Below are positions 35,394-45,368 of a DNA stretch of 63,341 nucleotides, piece by piece. Numbering within the stretch: the first letter of the stretch is position 1; each line of letters begins with the position of its first letter. Source of the stretch: an uncultured Bacteroidota bacterium (GTDB lineage: Bacteria; Bacteroidota; Bacteroidia; Flavobacteriales; Flavobacteriaceae); assembly GCA_902523665.1 (NCBI GenBank), contig CABZAD010000007.1, positions 1 to 63,341 of the forward strand, in the 5' to 3' direction. Made by a program: the position numbers and the translations under genes. Under the pieces are notes generated by a model. The model did not search any database. It was not told the origin of the DNA and worked only from the letters and a program-made list of their open reading frames with translations.

Positions 35394-36793
35394 TTTTCTT
35401 TTAAAATATCTTCAATTTCATTAGTAAAAAGATTACTAAATCCATCAATAATATTGACTTTCTGATCAGTTATAATTGTCTTATTTAAGTATGTTAGCAC
35501 CCAGTCTTTACTTGAGCTTTCAAAGTCCTTAAATGAAAATTGATTTGATAATTCAAGATTTAATATATTTTGAGCTTGACTTACCATATCAGTATATGGC
35601 TGAATACATATGCCTACAAACCTATAATCTGGAAATTGTACTTTTAGCTCTTCCACTCTTCTTATTGTCCTTCTGTAATGATTCATCTGGGTCTGAGACC
35701 AAAAATATATTAATGATTTTGAGCCTTTTAATTCATCTAAACTGGATTTAGTAGATCCTCTAGAGTCGAGGATTTTAATATCTGGAAGTGAATTTCCTTT
35801 TTTCATTTTTTCAATATCCTTGTAGAGTTTTGTTATTTCGTTTAGATATTGTACTGATGAGTTTACGTAAGTGAAATAATCAATAAACTCATCATGATAA
35901 TCATTATTCTTAAAATTTAGTATTTCTTCAATAGCTGTAGCTCTAGCTAAATTATTTTTTAAAGATTGATCGGTAATTTGAGAATCAATGATTAAAAGTT
36001 TTTTTATATTAAAATCTGTGTTATTTTTTTCATAGAAATATACTTTTCCACTATCTAATGTTTTTTCGTTAAAATAGTTCATTAGATATGTTATATAAGG
36101 CTCAAAAAGTGATAAATCTGAATCATTTAAGTTCATTCTCTCTCTGTAACTATAATATTCTTCTTTTTCAAATTTGTCCCAATCTTTCCCTCTTAATAAG
36201 GCATATCTTTCAAGCTTATTAAAATAATTATACTTTATACTGGCTTTTGTAATGTTTTTTGAAAGTCTTTTTTGATTTACACTCCTATTAAAAATATCCC
36301 ATATCTTATTTTTTTCATCTATAAGGGAGTCAATAGCTCTTCTGAACACTTTACTCTCTTGTGAGTATATTTCATAGATATATCCTGTCTCTGAATCATC
36401 CAATATCGACATATCCACCAAAAAATTATTTTTGGATGATCCTTTTCCACTAAATGTTAAAGATTCTCTGAAATCCTCAACATTTACTCTAATCCATAGA
36501 CTATCACCGTTCTCAACTATAATATTTTGATTTTCTGGAACATGTTCAATTCTGTAAATTCCCGGTCTAATATCTTCAATTTTCTTAAAAAATTTATTTT
36601 GAGAATCTAATTGTATTGAATCAATTTTAATATTGTTATAATAGAAGTTTACATAACTTGAGGATGGATTAATAATTTCTCCTCCAAGAAAAAAACTATT
36701 ATTTTGTTTATCCTCACTACAAGAGATTGTAATAAGCGAAATAATAGTAGCTATAATTAGTTTTAGAAATTTCAACTTACTATTTTTGCGCAT
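35390..36793 (-). CDS. Thioredoxin-fold lipoprotein lacking the CxxC active site
   Basis: A 467-residue lipoprotein (lipobox ITISC, Cys25). The N-terminal half has a DUF4369-like strand region (about 30-115), a helical linker spans about 130-330 and a TlpA/AhpC-like domain follows (about 335-460). At the position of the usual WCxPC the sequence is FWSQTQMNHYR, with no cysteine, so disulfide exchange is not possible there. A structural or binding role is likely. Its start codon is only four bases from the divergent ABC-F start. Compare the intact relative at 60868-61995. Confidence 0.78.
   Translation of the reverse strand: MRKNSKLKFLKLIIATIISLITISCSEDKQNNSFFLGGEIINPSSSYVNFYYNNIKIDSIQLDSQNKFFKKIEDIRPGIYRIEHVPENQNIIVENGDSLWIRVNVEDFRESLTFSGKGSSKNNFLVDMSILDDSETGYIYEIYSQESKVFRRAIDSLIDEKNKIWDIFNRSVNQKRLSKNITKASIKYNYFNKLERYALLRGKDWDKFEKEEYYSYRERMNLNDSDLSLFEPYITYLMNYFNEKTLDSGKVYFYEKNNTDFNIKKLLIIDSQITDQSLKNNLARATAIEEILNFKNNDYHDEFIDYFTYVNSSVQYLNEITKLYKDIEKMKKGNSLPDIKILDSRGSTKSSLDELKGSKSLIYFWSQTQMNHYRRTIRRVEELKVQFPDYRFVGICIQPYTDMVSQAQNILNLELSNQFSFKDFESSSKDWVLTYLNKTIITDQKVNIIDGFSNLFTNEIEDILKEN
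36781..36788 (+). promoter_or_regulatory. TAnnTTTG box of the ABC-F gene, inside the divergent lipoprotein gene
   Basis: TATTTTTG matches the consensus and ends nine bases before the ABC-F ATG at 36798. It lies within the first codons of the minus-strand gene, whose ATG is at 36793-36791. Confidence 0.5.
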
Positions 36794-36797
36794 ATTT

Positions 36798-38420
36798 ATG
36801 TTATCAGTATCTAATTTATCGCTTCAGTTTGGAAAAAGAGTACTATTTGATGAAGTAAATATAACTTTTTCTCCTGGAAATTGTTATGGTGTTATTGGAG
36901 CAAATGGTGCAGGAAAGTCTACTTTTTTAAAAATTTTATCGAAAGATCTTGAGCCTAATACTGGTTCAGTTTTTCTTGAGCCAGGAAAGAGATTATCTGT
37001 ACTTGAGCAAAATCATAATAGATATGATGAAAATACTGTTATTGAGACAGTAATTTTGGGAAATCAAAAACTCTTTGAATTGAAAAGTGAAATAGACTCT
37101 ATTTATGCAAAAGAAGATTTTTCTGATAAAGATGCAGATAGAGTAGGAGAGCTTCAGGCATCTTTTGAAGAAATGAATGGATGGAATGCTGACGCAGATG
37201 CTGCTTTTTTACTTTCTAGCTTAGGAATTACAGAAGAAATTCATCATAACTTGATGAATGATATTGATCAGAGGGTAAAAGTAAAAGTTTTATTAGCACA
37301 ATGTTTATTTGGTAATCCTGATGTTTTGATTATGGATGAGCCAACAAATGATTTAGACTACAATACTGTTGAGTGGCTTACAAATTTTATTAATGAATTT
37401 GATAATACTGTAATTGTTGTTTCTCATGACAGATTTTTTTTAGATGCTGTATGTACTCATACCTCTGATATTGATTTTAGTAAAATCAATCATTTTTCAG
37501 GTAATTATAGTTTTTGGCAACAATCAAGTGAATTAGCTTCAAAGCAAAAATTACAGCAAAATAAAAAGGCTGAGGAAAAAAAGAAAGAATTACAAGAATT
37601 TATATCTAGATTTTCTGCCAATGTTGCGAAGTCCAAACAAGCAACTGCAAGAAAAAAGATGATTGAGAGACTAAATATTGAAGAGATAAAACCATCCAGT
37701 AGAAGATATCCTGCAATAATCTTTGAACAAGAAAGAGAAGCCGGCGATCAAATTCTTGAACTTAAGTCTCTTTCATATATAAAAAATGGGGATGTTTACT
37801 TTAATGATATTAGTTTTAATTTAAATAAAGGTGAGAAGGTTCTTATACTATCTAAAAATTCAAGATCGATTAACTTTTTTTATGATTGTGTTTCTGGAAC
37901 ATTAAAACAAACATCTGGAACATATAATTGGGGAGTTACAACTACTTCAGGTTATTTACCTATGGATAATAATTCATTTTTTGAAAAAAACATATCCCTA
38001 GTTGACTGGCTCAGACAATGGTCAAATAGTGAAGATGAAAGAGAAGAATTATTCATTAGGAGTTTCCTTGGTAGGATGCTTTTTAGTGGGGATGAAGCTT
38101 TAAAATCATGCAATGTGCTTTCAGGAGGTGAAAAGGTTAGATGTATGCTGTCCAAAATTATGATGGGAAAACCTAATGTTCTTTTAATTGATGAACCTAC
38201 AAACCATCTTGATCTAGAATCGATAACTGCTTTTAACAATTCGCTAGTTAATTTTAAAGGCACTGTACTTTTAAGTACTAATGATAGAGCATTTGCTGAG
38301 TCTGTTGCAAACCGTATTATTGAGATAACACCTAATGGTGTAATTGATAGTTATCTTCCTTTTAACGAATATATTGTTGATGAGAAAATAATTACTCAAA
38401 GAGAAAAATTTTATAACTAA
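36798..38420 (+). CDS. ABC-F ATPase, YbiT-like, with one degenerate ATP site
   Basis: A 540-residue cytoplasmic ABC-F protein; such proteins act on ribosomes rather than in transport. The start at 36798 (MLSVSNLSLQFGKRVLF) is chosen over a TTG at 36786. Domain 1 has Walker A GANGAGKST (34-42), Walker B LIMDEPTND and switch His in VSHDR, but no LSGG. Domain 2 has LSGGEK and LLIDEPTNHLD, but its Walker A position reads LSKNSRSINFF and its switch His is Asn (STNDR). One composite site should work and the other should be dead. The linker is basic and helical (about 240-300). Confidence 0.92.
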   Translation: MLSVSNLSLQFGKRVLFDEVNITFSPGNCYGVIGANGAGKSTFLKILSKDLEPNTGSVFLEPGKRLSVLEQNHNRYDENTVIETVILGNQKLFELKSEIDSIYAKEDFSDKDADRVGELQASFEEMNGWNADADAAFLLSSLGITEEIHHNLMNDIDQRVKVKVLLAQCLFGNPDVLIMDEPTNDLDYNTVEWLTNFINEFDNTVIVVSHDRFFLDAVCTHTSDIDFSKINHFSGNYSFWQQSSELASKQKLQQNKKAEEKKKELQEFISRFSANVAKSKQATARKKMIERLNIEEIKPSSRRYPAIIFEQEREAGDQILELKSLSYIKNGDVYFNDISFNLNKGEKVLILSKNSRSINFFYDCVSGTLKQTSGTYNWGVTTTSGYLPMDNNSFFEKNISLVDWLRQWSNSEDEREELFIRSFLGRMLFSGDEALKSCNVLSGGEKVRCMLSKIMMGKPNVLLIDEPTNHLDLESITAFNNSLVNFKGTVLLSTNDRAFAESVANRIIEITPNGVIDSYLPFNEYIVDEKIITQREKFYN

Positions 38421-38421
38421 A

Positions 38422-40829
38422 TTATTTATCTCTTATAATTGCTCCAAATTCTGCCTTGAAAGCATCTGCAAACTTAGTTATAACTTTATCGATTATCTTA
38501 TCTGTTAGAGTTTTCTTCGAATCATTAAAGGTGAAACTAACAGCAAAAGATTTTTTCTTATCACCAATATTATTTCCTTTGAATTCATCAAAAAGATTAA
38601 CATCTTTAAGAATTTTACTCTCCAAACTGTATGCAATAGTCTTTATGTCTTCAAATTTTATATGATCATCTAAAATTATTGAAAGATCTCTTCTAGAAGA
38701 AGGAAATTTGGATAATTCTTCAAATTTATTGTTGAAACTTTTGAGTTTAATTTTATCTAAATCTAAATTCAAAACATGAACTTTATCATCAATAGAAAAA
38801 TCTTTGTATAATCTATATCAAGCTCTCCAATAAAACCAATATCTTTTTTGTTTGAGACTATTTTTAGTTTGAATTCAAATATATCATCTTGTTCTATTTC
38901 GTATTTATAATTTAAGATATTTAGTTTCTCTAATAAGTTATTAGAAATCCCTTTTAGATAATAAAAGTTGTTTTCTGTGTAATCTGTTATCCAATTTTCC
39001 TCAAATACATTTCCTGTAATTGCAACATTTAGTCTCTTATTCTCAAAGTTATCATTTTTAATAACATTATAATTGTTCCCAATCTCAAATAATTTAAGAC
39101 TTTTATTTTGTCTATTGGAATTATGTTTAATAGTTTGAAGTGCACCAGGGATAAGAGAAATTCTAAGATTTGATAATTCAGTCCCTAGTGGATTTAATAA
39201 TTTAACAGGTGTATTTTTATATTTATCGTTTATTGATGGAGAACAGATAGAATTATTTATAATTTCATTAAACCCTATCCCAACAAGAGTTTGACTAATG
39301 ATATTTTCAATTAAATTGATGCTGTTTTTACCAGTTTCTGGAATAGACATAGAAATTTTATTTTCAATATTAATATTATCATACCCATACACTCTTAATA
39401 TTTCTTCAATTACATCTATTTCTCTGTAAACATCATATCGATAGTTTGGAGCAATAATATTAATTCCATCCTCGATAATTCCAATGATTTCAAAATCAAG
39501 AGAGTTTAAAATTTGCATAATAGTTTCACTATTAATTTTTTGACCAGATACATTTTCAATTTTTTCATATTTCAGATAAATATCTTTTTTTTCTAACTTT
39601 AAATTGTCCTCTGAGAAAACTTCTGAGATAATACACTCAGGGTTATCCTCTTTAATAAGGTTTGCTGCTCTTTTTAAAGCATAAATAACTTTCTCAGGGT
39701 CAACACCTCTTTCATATCTATATGATGCATCAGTAAAGAGTTGATGTCTTTTTGATGATTTTCGAATCGTTACAGAATCAAAAATAGCTGACTCTAAAAA
39801 TAAATTTTTTGTTGAGTTTGATACTCCTGAATCTAAACCACCATAAATTCCAGCTAAACATAGCGGCTTGTTTTCAGAGCAAATCATTAAATCATCTTTG
39901 CTAAGTTTAATTATTTCATCATCTAACGTCTTGAACTTAGTTCCTGCTTTTAAAGATTTAACACTTATATTATTTAATTTATCAAAGTCAAATGCATGAA
40001 GTGGTTGTCCTATTTCATGCATAACAAAATTTGTTATATCTACTATGTTATTGATTGGTTTTAAACCAATTGATTTTAATTTATTTTGAATATTTTCTGA
40101 AGATTTTTTGACTACAATATCTTTAATAATTAAACCTGAGTAAAAAGGACATTTATCTTTATCTTTTACAATTAGAGCAAAATCCTCGTCTATATTTACT
40201 GACTCAAAAGAACTAATTGATGGAAGATTAATTCTACTTTTGATAGATTTATAATCATAATATGCTTTTAAATCTCTTGCTACTCCATAGTGTGACATAG
40301 CATCACATCTGTTGGGTGTTAAACCAATTTCAAGAATACTATCACTATTAATATTAAATATTTGACTTACAGGAGTACCGGGTTTAATTTTTTTATCTAA
40401 AACCATTATTCCATCATGTGAATCACCTAATCCAATTTCGTCCTCGGCACATACCATTCCATTACTAACAACACCTCTAATCTTTGATTTTTTTATTTTT
40501 ATTTCAATCCCTTTATTTGTGTATATTTTTGATCCAGCGACTGCAACAGGGACCATTTGCCCTTTTTCTATATTTGGTGCACCACATACTATTTCTGAAA
40601 TTTGATTATTTCCAAGATCAATTGAAGTTAACTTCAATCTATCAGCATTTGGATGTTTAACACATTCTATCACTTTTCCAGCAATCACTCCCTCTAGACC
40701 TCCTTTTATAGATTCAAATGATTCAATTTTTTCTACTTCTAATCCTAAATTTGTTAAAATTTCAGATATTTCGACTGGGTTTAAGTCAGTTTGAACATAT
40801 TCTTTAAGCCAGTTTATCGATATTTTCAC
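38422..40829 (-). CDS. pheT: Phenylalanyl-tRNA synthetase beta subunit, frameshifted in this sequence
   Basis: PheT charges tRNA-Phe together with PheS. Reading from 40829 gives the tRNA-binding domain (GKVIECVKHPNADRLKL), B3/B4 editing region and catalytic-like core up to about residue 678 (GELDIDYTKIF), then eight out-of-frame residues and a stop at 38769. The missing C-terminus, the FDX-ACB anticodon domain (KFPSSRRDLSIILDD), is encoded in another frame to 38422. The frames join at a run of five A (38796-38800, T on the coding strand); one more base would give KIFSIDDKVHVLNLD and a normal total of about 802 residues. A sequencing or assembly indel is the likeliest cause; a true mutation or slippage is possible. 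Confidence 0.9.
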
Positions 40830-40859
40830 GGGATTATTTTATATAACAAATATACTTAA

Positions 40860-42965
40860 TCAACTAATATATCTCCATAAATTCTTAGAATATGAAGAAG
40901 TGGAGATTTCATCTCTTATTGGTAAATTTTCATTTTTATTAAGTTTTGGATCAGTTTTTAATATATTAATTGCTGAATTACGAGCATTATTAAGTATTTC
41001 TGTATCATATACAATATCTGCTAGCTTAAATCTTAACATTCCGCTTTGTCGCGTCCCAAGGATATCTCCTGGACCTCTTAATTTTAAATCCACTTCTGCT
41101 AGTTTAAATCCATCACTTACTTTGACCATTGTTTCAATTCTTAATTTTGAATCCTCAGACAATTTATCTTTTGTCATTAAAATACAATAACTTTCATCAT
41201 TACCTCTTCCAACTCTTCCTCTTAATTGGTGTAATTGTGATAATCCAAATCTTTCAGCACTTTCTATAACCATCACAGAAGCATTTGGTACATTCACTCC
41301 GACTTCAATTACTGTGGTAGAAACTAATATTTGAGTTTCTCGGTTGATAAATCTTTTCATTTCATAGTCCTTATCTTTAGATTTCATTTTTCCATGTACT
41401 ATACTTACCTGGAAATCTGGTCTAGGAAATTCTCTAATGATGCTTTCATAACCATCCATTAAATCTTTATAGTCTAATTTTTCTGATTCATTTATAAGAG
41501 GGTAAACTAGATAAACTTGTCTTCCTTTATAAATTTGATCTTTTAAAAATTTAAATACACTTAATCTATTTTTATCATATTTATGTACAGTCTTTGTAGT
41601 TATTCTTCCAGGGGGAAGTTCCTTGATATATGATATGTCTAGATCTCCATATAAACTCATTGCAAGAGTTCTTGGGATTGGAGTTGCAGTCATGACTAAT
41701 ATATGAGGAGCAGGATTATTTTTTTTCCAAAGTTTTGCTCTTTGTGCGACACCAAATCTATGCTGCTCATCTATTATACTTAGTCCTAAATTTTTAAACT
41801 TAACAACATCCTCTAATATTGCATGTGTGCCTACTAAAATATTTGTTTTACCACTTAAAAGATTCGAGTGAATTAAATTTCTTTCTCTCGTTTTTGAGGA
41901 GCCAGTCAGAAGATCAACCTTAACATCGTAATCAATTAATAATTTACTTAGTGATTTAAAATGTTGATTTGCTAGAATCTCAGTAGGAGCAAGTATGCAT
42001 GACTGAAAACCATTGTCTATTGCAATTAGCATTACCATCAATGAGACTATTGTCTTTCCTGAACCAACATCACCTTGAAGTAACCTATTCATTTGTTTAC
42101 CATTAAGAAAATCATTCCTTATCTCCTTAATGACTTTTTTTTGGTCGCTGGTTAATTCAAATGGTAAAGTATTCTTATAAAATTCATTTAAATTATTACC
42201 AACTTTTTCAAATTTAAAACCGTTTAATTTTTGAATTCTGTCATTTTTTGTAAGCTGAAATCCTAATTGATTAAAAAATAATTCTTCAAATTTTAATCTT
42301 TTTGTGGATTCAGTCAGTAATTCTTGTGATTCTGGGAGATGTATATTAACAATAGCTTTATATCTATCAATAAGATTAAACTCTTGTAGAATAGATGATG
42401 AAAGATTTTCTTTAATATGATTTTGTATTGAGTTTAAAACATTGTAGATTATTTTAATAAAATATTTTTGAGTAACTCCTTCATTTACAAGTCTTTCAGT
42501 TGATGAGTAGATACCATGTAATCTTCGAGGAACATTTCTATTAAAATTGGATATAGATTTTATTTCAGGGTGAGCAATCGATGGCTTATTTCCAAACCAT
42601 GTAACCTTTCCATACACTACGTATTCATCATTAATTTTTAAGGATTCCTCTACCCAATTAAATCCTCTATACCATATTAAATCAATTTTTCCTGAATTAT
42701 CATAGAACTCACAATTAAGTCTATCTCGATAACGGACTTTTGTTCTTCTAATACTTTTTATTTTTCCAATTATTTGAACTTCTGATTGGTTCTTTGGTAT
42801 TTCTTCAATTTTATAGAATCTAGATCTATCTATATACCTAAATGGATAGAAATCTATCAAATCTTTTATTGTTTTAAGGTTTAATTCTTCACCAAGTAAT
42901 TTAGATCTTGCAGGTCCTACACCTTTAACAAATTCAATCGATTGATTAAGAAAATCTGTATTCAC
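40860..42965 (-). CDS. recG: ATP-dependent DNA helicase RecG
   Basis: A 701-residue branch-migration helicase that remodels stalled forks and Holliday junctions. The N-terminal wedge/OB domain (about 1-180) is followed by helicase motifs: LLQGDVGSGKT (Walker A), LVGTHAILED, DEQHRFGVAQR (motif II DEQH), TATPIPRTLAM (motif III), and later VSTTVIEVGVNVP and QLRGRVGRG. It starts with MNTDFLNQSIEFVKGVGP, typical for the family. It lies 30 bases upstream of pheT's partner end and diverges from uvrD/pcrA. Confidence 0.96.
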   Translation of the reverse strand: MNTDFLNQSIEFVKGVGPARSKLLGEELNLKTIKDLIDFYPFRYIDRSRFYKIEEIPKNQSEVQIIGKIKSIRRTKVRYRDRLNCEFYDNSGKIDLIWYRGFNWVEESLKINDEYVVYGKVTWFGNKPSIAHPEIKSISNFNRNVPRRLHGIYSSTERLVNEGVTQKYFIKIIYNVLNSIQNHIKENLSSSILQEFNLIDRYKAIVNIHLPESQELLTESTKRLKFEELFFNQLGFQLTKNDRIQKLNGFKFEKVGNNLNEFYKNTLPFELTSDQKKVIKEIRNDFLNGKQMNRLLQGDVGSGKTIVSLMVMLIAIDNGFQSCILAPTEILANQHFKSLSKLLIDYDVKVDLLTGSSKTRERNLIHSNLLSGKTNILVGTHAILEDVVKFKNLGLSIIDEQHRFGVAQRAKLWKKNNPAPHILVMTATPIPRTLAMSLYGDLDISYIKELPPGRITTKTVHKYDKNRLSVFKFLKDQIYKGRQVYLVYPLINESEKLDYKDLMDGYESIIREFPRPDFQVSIVHGKMKSKDKDYEMKRFINRETQILVSTTVIEVGVNVPNASVMVIESAERFGLSQLHQLRGRVGRGNDESYCILMTKDKLSEDSKLRIETMVKVSDGFKLAEVDLKLRGPGDILGTRQSGMLRFKLADIVYDTEILNNARNSAINILKTDPKLNKNENLPIRDEISTSSYSKNLWRYIS

Positions 42966-43076
42966 TACCTGTAAAATCTAACACAAAAAATGACTAATGA
43001 TAAATTCTTCATAAGTATTGTTTTAATATGTGATTTATCCGTAATTAAAATTCATTAATTACTTAAATTTATAACA

Positions 43077-45317
43077 ATGTTAGAAGATAACAAATCTTAC
43101 CTAAAAGATCTTAATGAAGCTCAATTAAATGCTGTCCTTAAAATAGAGGGTCCTTCAATGGTGATTGCTGGTGCAGGTTCAGGAAAAACTAGAGTATTAA
43201 CTTATAAAATTGTCCACCTTGTTGAAAACGGGGTTGATCCTTTTGAAATTTTAGCTCTTACATTTACTAATAAAGCTGCAAGAGAAATGAAATTAAGAAT
43301 TTCTTCAATGATAGGGGAGAGTGAATCCAAAAATATATGGATGGGTACATTTCATTCAGTTTTTGCTAAAATTTTAAGATTTGAAGCCCATAAGATTGGT
43401 TTTACCTCTGATTTTACGATTTATGATACTCAGGACTCTGAGAGACTAATATCATCAATAATTAAAGAAAAAGCCTTAGATAAAGATGTATATAGGGCAA
43501 AATCAATTAGAAATAGAATTTCCTCATTGAAAAATAATTTCATAACGGTAAATGGATACTTTGCAAATAATGAGCTAGTTGAATCTGATAATTTATCAAG
43601 AAAACCTGAGACTGGAAATATTTACAAAGAGTACAGCGAAAGGTTGATTAAGTCAAACTCAATGGATTTTGATGATTTGCTAATGAAAACAAATGAGTTG
43701 TTAAACAATTACCCAGAAGTATTAGCAAAATACCAAGAGAAATTTAAATATATTTTAGTAGATGAGTATCAGGACACTAACAACTCACAATATTTAATAG
43801 TAAAATCTCTATCTGATAAGTATCAAAATATATGTGTGGTTGGAGATGATGCTCAGAGTATTTACTCTTTTAGGGGAGCAAATATTAATAACATTATAAA
43901 TTTTAGAAATGATTATGATGAAATTGAAGTCTTTAGACTTGAGCAAAATTATAGATCTACAAAAAATATTGTTAATGCAGCGAACTCTGTAATTGATTAT
44001 AATAAAAATAAAATTGATAAAGAAGTTTGGACTGATAATGATTTTGGAGACAGGGTAGAGGTAAGAGCAAACGAGTCTGACATTGCAGAGGCTAGAAACT
44101 TGTGTCAAAAGATTGTTTCTCTAAATAATACTGATTTTTCAAATGTTGCAATTCTTTACAGGACAAATGCTCAATCTAGACCAATTGAAGACTCATTAAG
44201 ATTGAATAAGATTCCTTATCAAATTTTTGGTGGAGTTTCTTTCTATAACAGGAAGGAAATTAAAGATGTTTTAGCATATTTAAGGCTTATTATTAATAGT
44301 AGTGACGAGGAAAGCCTAAAAAGAATAATAAATTACCCAGCAAGGGGAATTGGACAGGTTACAATAAATAAAATCATTTTAGCAGCTAAAAAGTATGATT
44401 TAACATTATATGAAACTATTCAAAAAAATAATAAGCTTTCAATTGGTCTTTCTAACTCAGTTTTAATTAAACTACAAAACTTTATAGATCTAATAGATGT
44501 ATTTAAGATCCAAAATCAAAAATTAAATGCATTTGATTTAACTAAAGAAGTTATAGAAAAAGTAAAGATAATAGATGAGCTAAAAAAAGATGATTCTCCT
44601 GAAGGAATATCAAGAGTAGAAAATGTTCAAGAGTTATTAAATGGTATTAGAGATTTTATTGAAGATCAAAAGGAACTTGTAGATTCTAATAATAAATTAT
44701 CTGAATTCTTATCTACAGTATCTCTCTCAACAGATTTTGATATAGAAAATGAAGATCAAGATAAAATATCCTTAATGACTTTACATTTATCCAAAGGTCT
44801 AGAATTTAAACATGTATTTATCGTAGGCCTGGAGGAAGACTTATTCCCCTCTGCTTTAAGCTATAATACTAGATCAGAACTAGAAGAGGAGAGAAGATTA
44901 TTTTATGTTGGAATTACTAGAGCTAAAGAAAATCTTTATCTGTCATATGCTAATTCAAGATATAGGTGGGGAAAATTAATTTATTGTGAAGAAAGTAGAT
45001 TTTTAAATGAGATAGATAAAGAATATTTAAAAATTATTGAATCAACACCTTCAAAATCAACATTTGAAGATTCGTCTATAAATAAAATAAAATATAATTC
45101 AAGATCTAAATTAAAAAGATTACCAAAGATCTCAGAATCTTTATCTTCTATCAAGATAAATGTATCTAAGGGAGATAATGTATCTCATGAAAAATTTGGT
45201 ATAGGTGAAATTATTAAAATAGACGGGAGTGGTAATGATTCTAAGGCTATAGTTAATTTTAAAAAATTTGGAATAAAAAATCTACTTCTTAGGTTTGCTA
45301 AGCTAAATAAAGTATAA
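43077..45317 (+). CDS. UvrD/PcrA-type superfamily 1 DNA helicase
   Basis: A 746-residue 3'-5' helicase for mismatch and excision repair and for clearing RecA or RNA polymerase. Walker A GAGSGKT (32-38), TFTNKAAREM, MGTFHSVFAKIL, LVDEYQDTN, VVGDDAQSIYSFRGA, the EQNYRST region, LMTLHLSKGLEF and VGITRAKENL are in the expected order. The C-terminal 50 residues (GDNVSHEKFGIGEIIKI) form the Tudor-like tail that contacts RNA polymerase in PcrA/UvrD. It ends in a strong hairpin terminator. Confidence 0.95.
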   Translation: MLEDNKSYLKDLNEAQLNAVLKIEGPSMVIAGAGSGKTRVLTYKIVHLVENGVDPFEILALTFTNKAAREMKLRISSMIGESESKNIWMGTFHSVFAKILRFEAHKIGFTSDFTIYDTQDSERLISSIIKEKALDKDVYRAKSIRNRISSLKNNFITVNGYFANNELVESDNLSRKPETGNIYKEYSERLIKSNSMDFDDLLMKTNELLNNYPEVLAKYQEKFKYILVDEYQDTNNSQYLIVKSLSDKYQNICVVGDDAQSIYSFRGANINNIINFRNDYDEIEVFRLEQNYRSTKNIVNAANSVIDYNKNKIDKEVWTDNDFGDRVEVRANESDIAEARNLCQKIVSLNNTDFSNVAILYRTNAQSRPIEDSLRLNKIPYQIFGGVSFYNRKEIKDVLAYLRLIINSSDEESLKRIINYPARGIGQVTINKIILAAKKYDLTLYETIQKNNKLSIGLSNSVLIKLQNFIDLIDVFKIQNQKLNAFDLTKEVIEKVKIIDELKKDDSPEGISRVENVQELLNGIRDFIEDQKELVDSNNKLSEFLSTVSLSTDFDIENEDQDKISLMTLHLSKGLEFKHVFIVGLEEDLFPSALSYNTRSELEEERRLFYVGITRAKENLYLSYANSRYRWGKLIYCEESRFLNEIDKEYLKIIESTPSKSTFEDSSINKIKYNSRSKLKRLPKISESLSSIKINVSKGDNVSHEKFGIGEIIKIDGSGNDSKAIVNFKKFGIKNLLLRFAKLNKV

Positions 45318-45350
45318 AAAAAAAGCATAACCTATGCTATGCTTTTTTTT
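45317..45350. terminator. Bidirectional hairpin terminator between uvrD/pcrA and the OmpA gene
   Basis: AAAAAAAAGCAT (45317-45328) pairs perfectly with ATGCTTTTTTTT (45339-45350) across a 10-base loop. An alternative inner hairpin AGCATA-ACC-TATGCT is possible. Both strands end in a T-run, serving both convergent genes. Confidence 0.85.
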
Positions 45351-45368
45351 AACTAATTAATATTTTTT

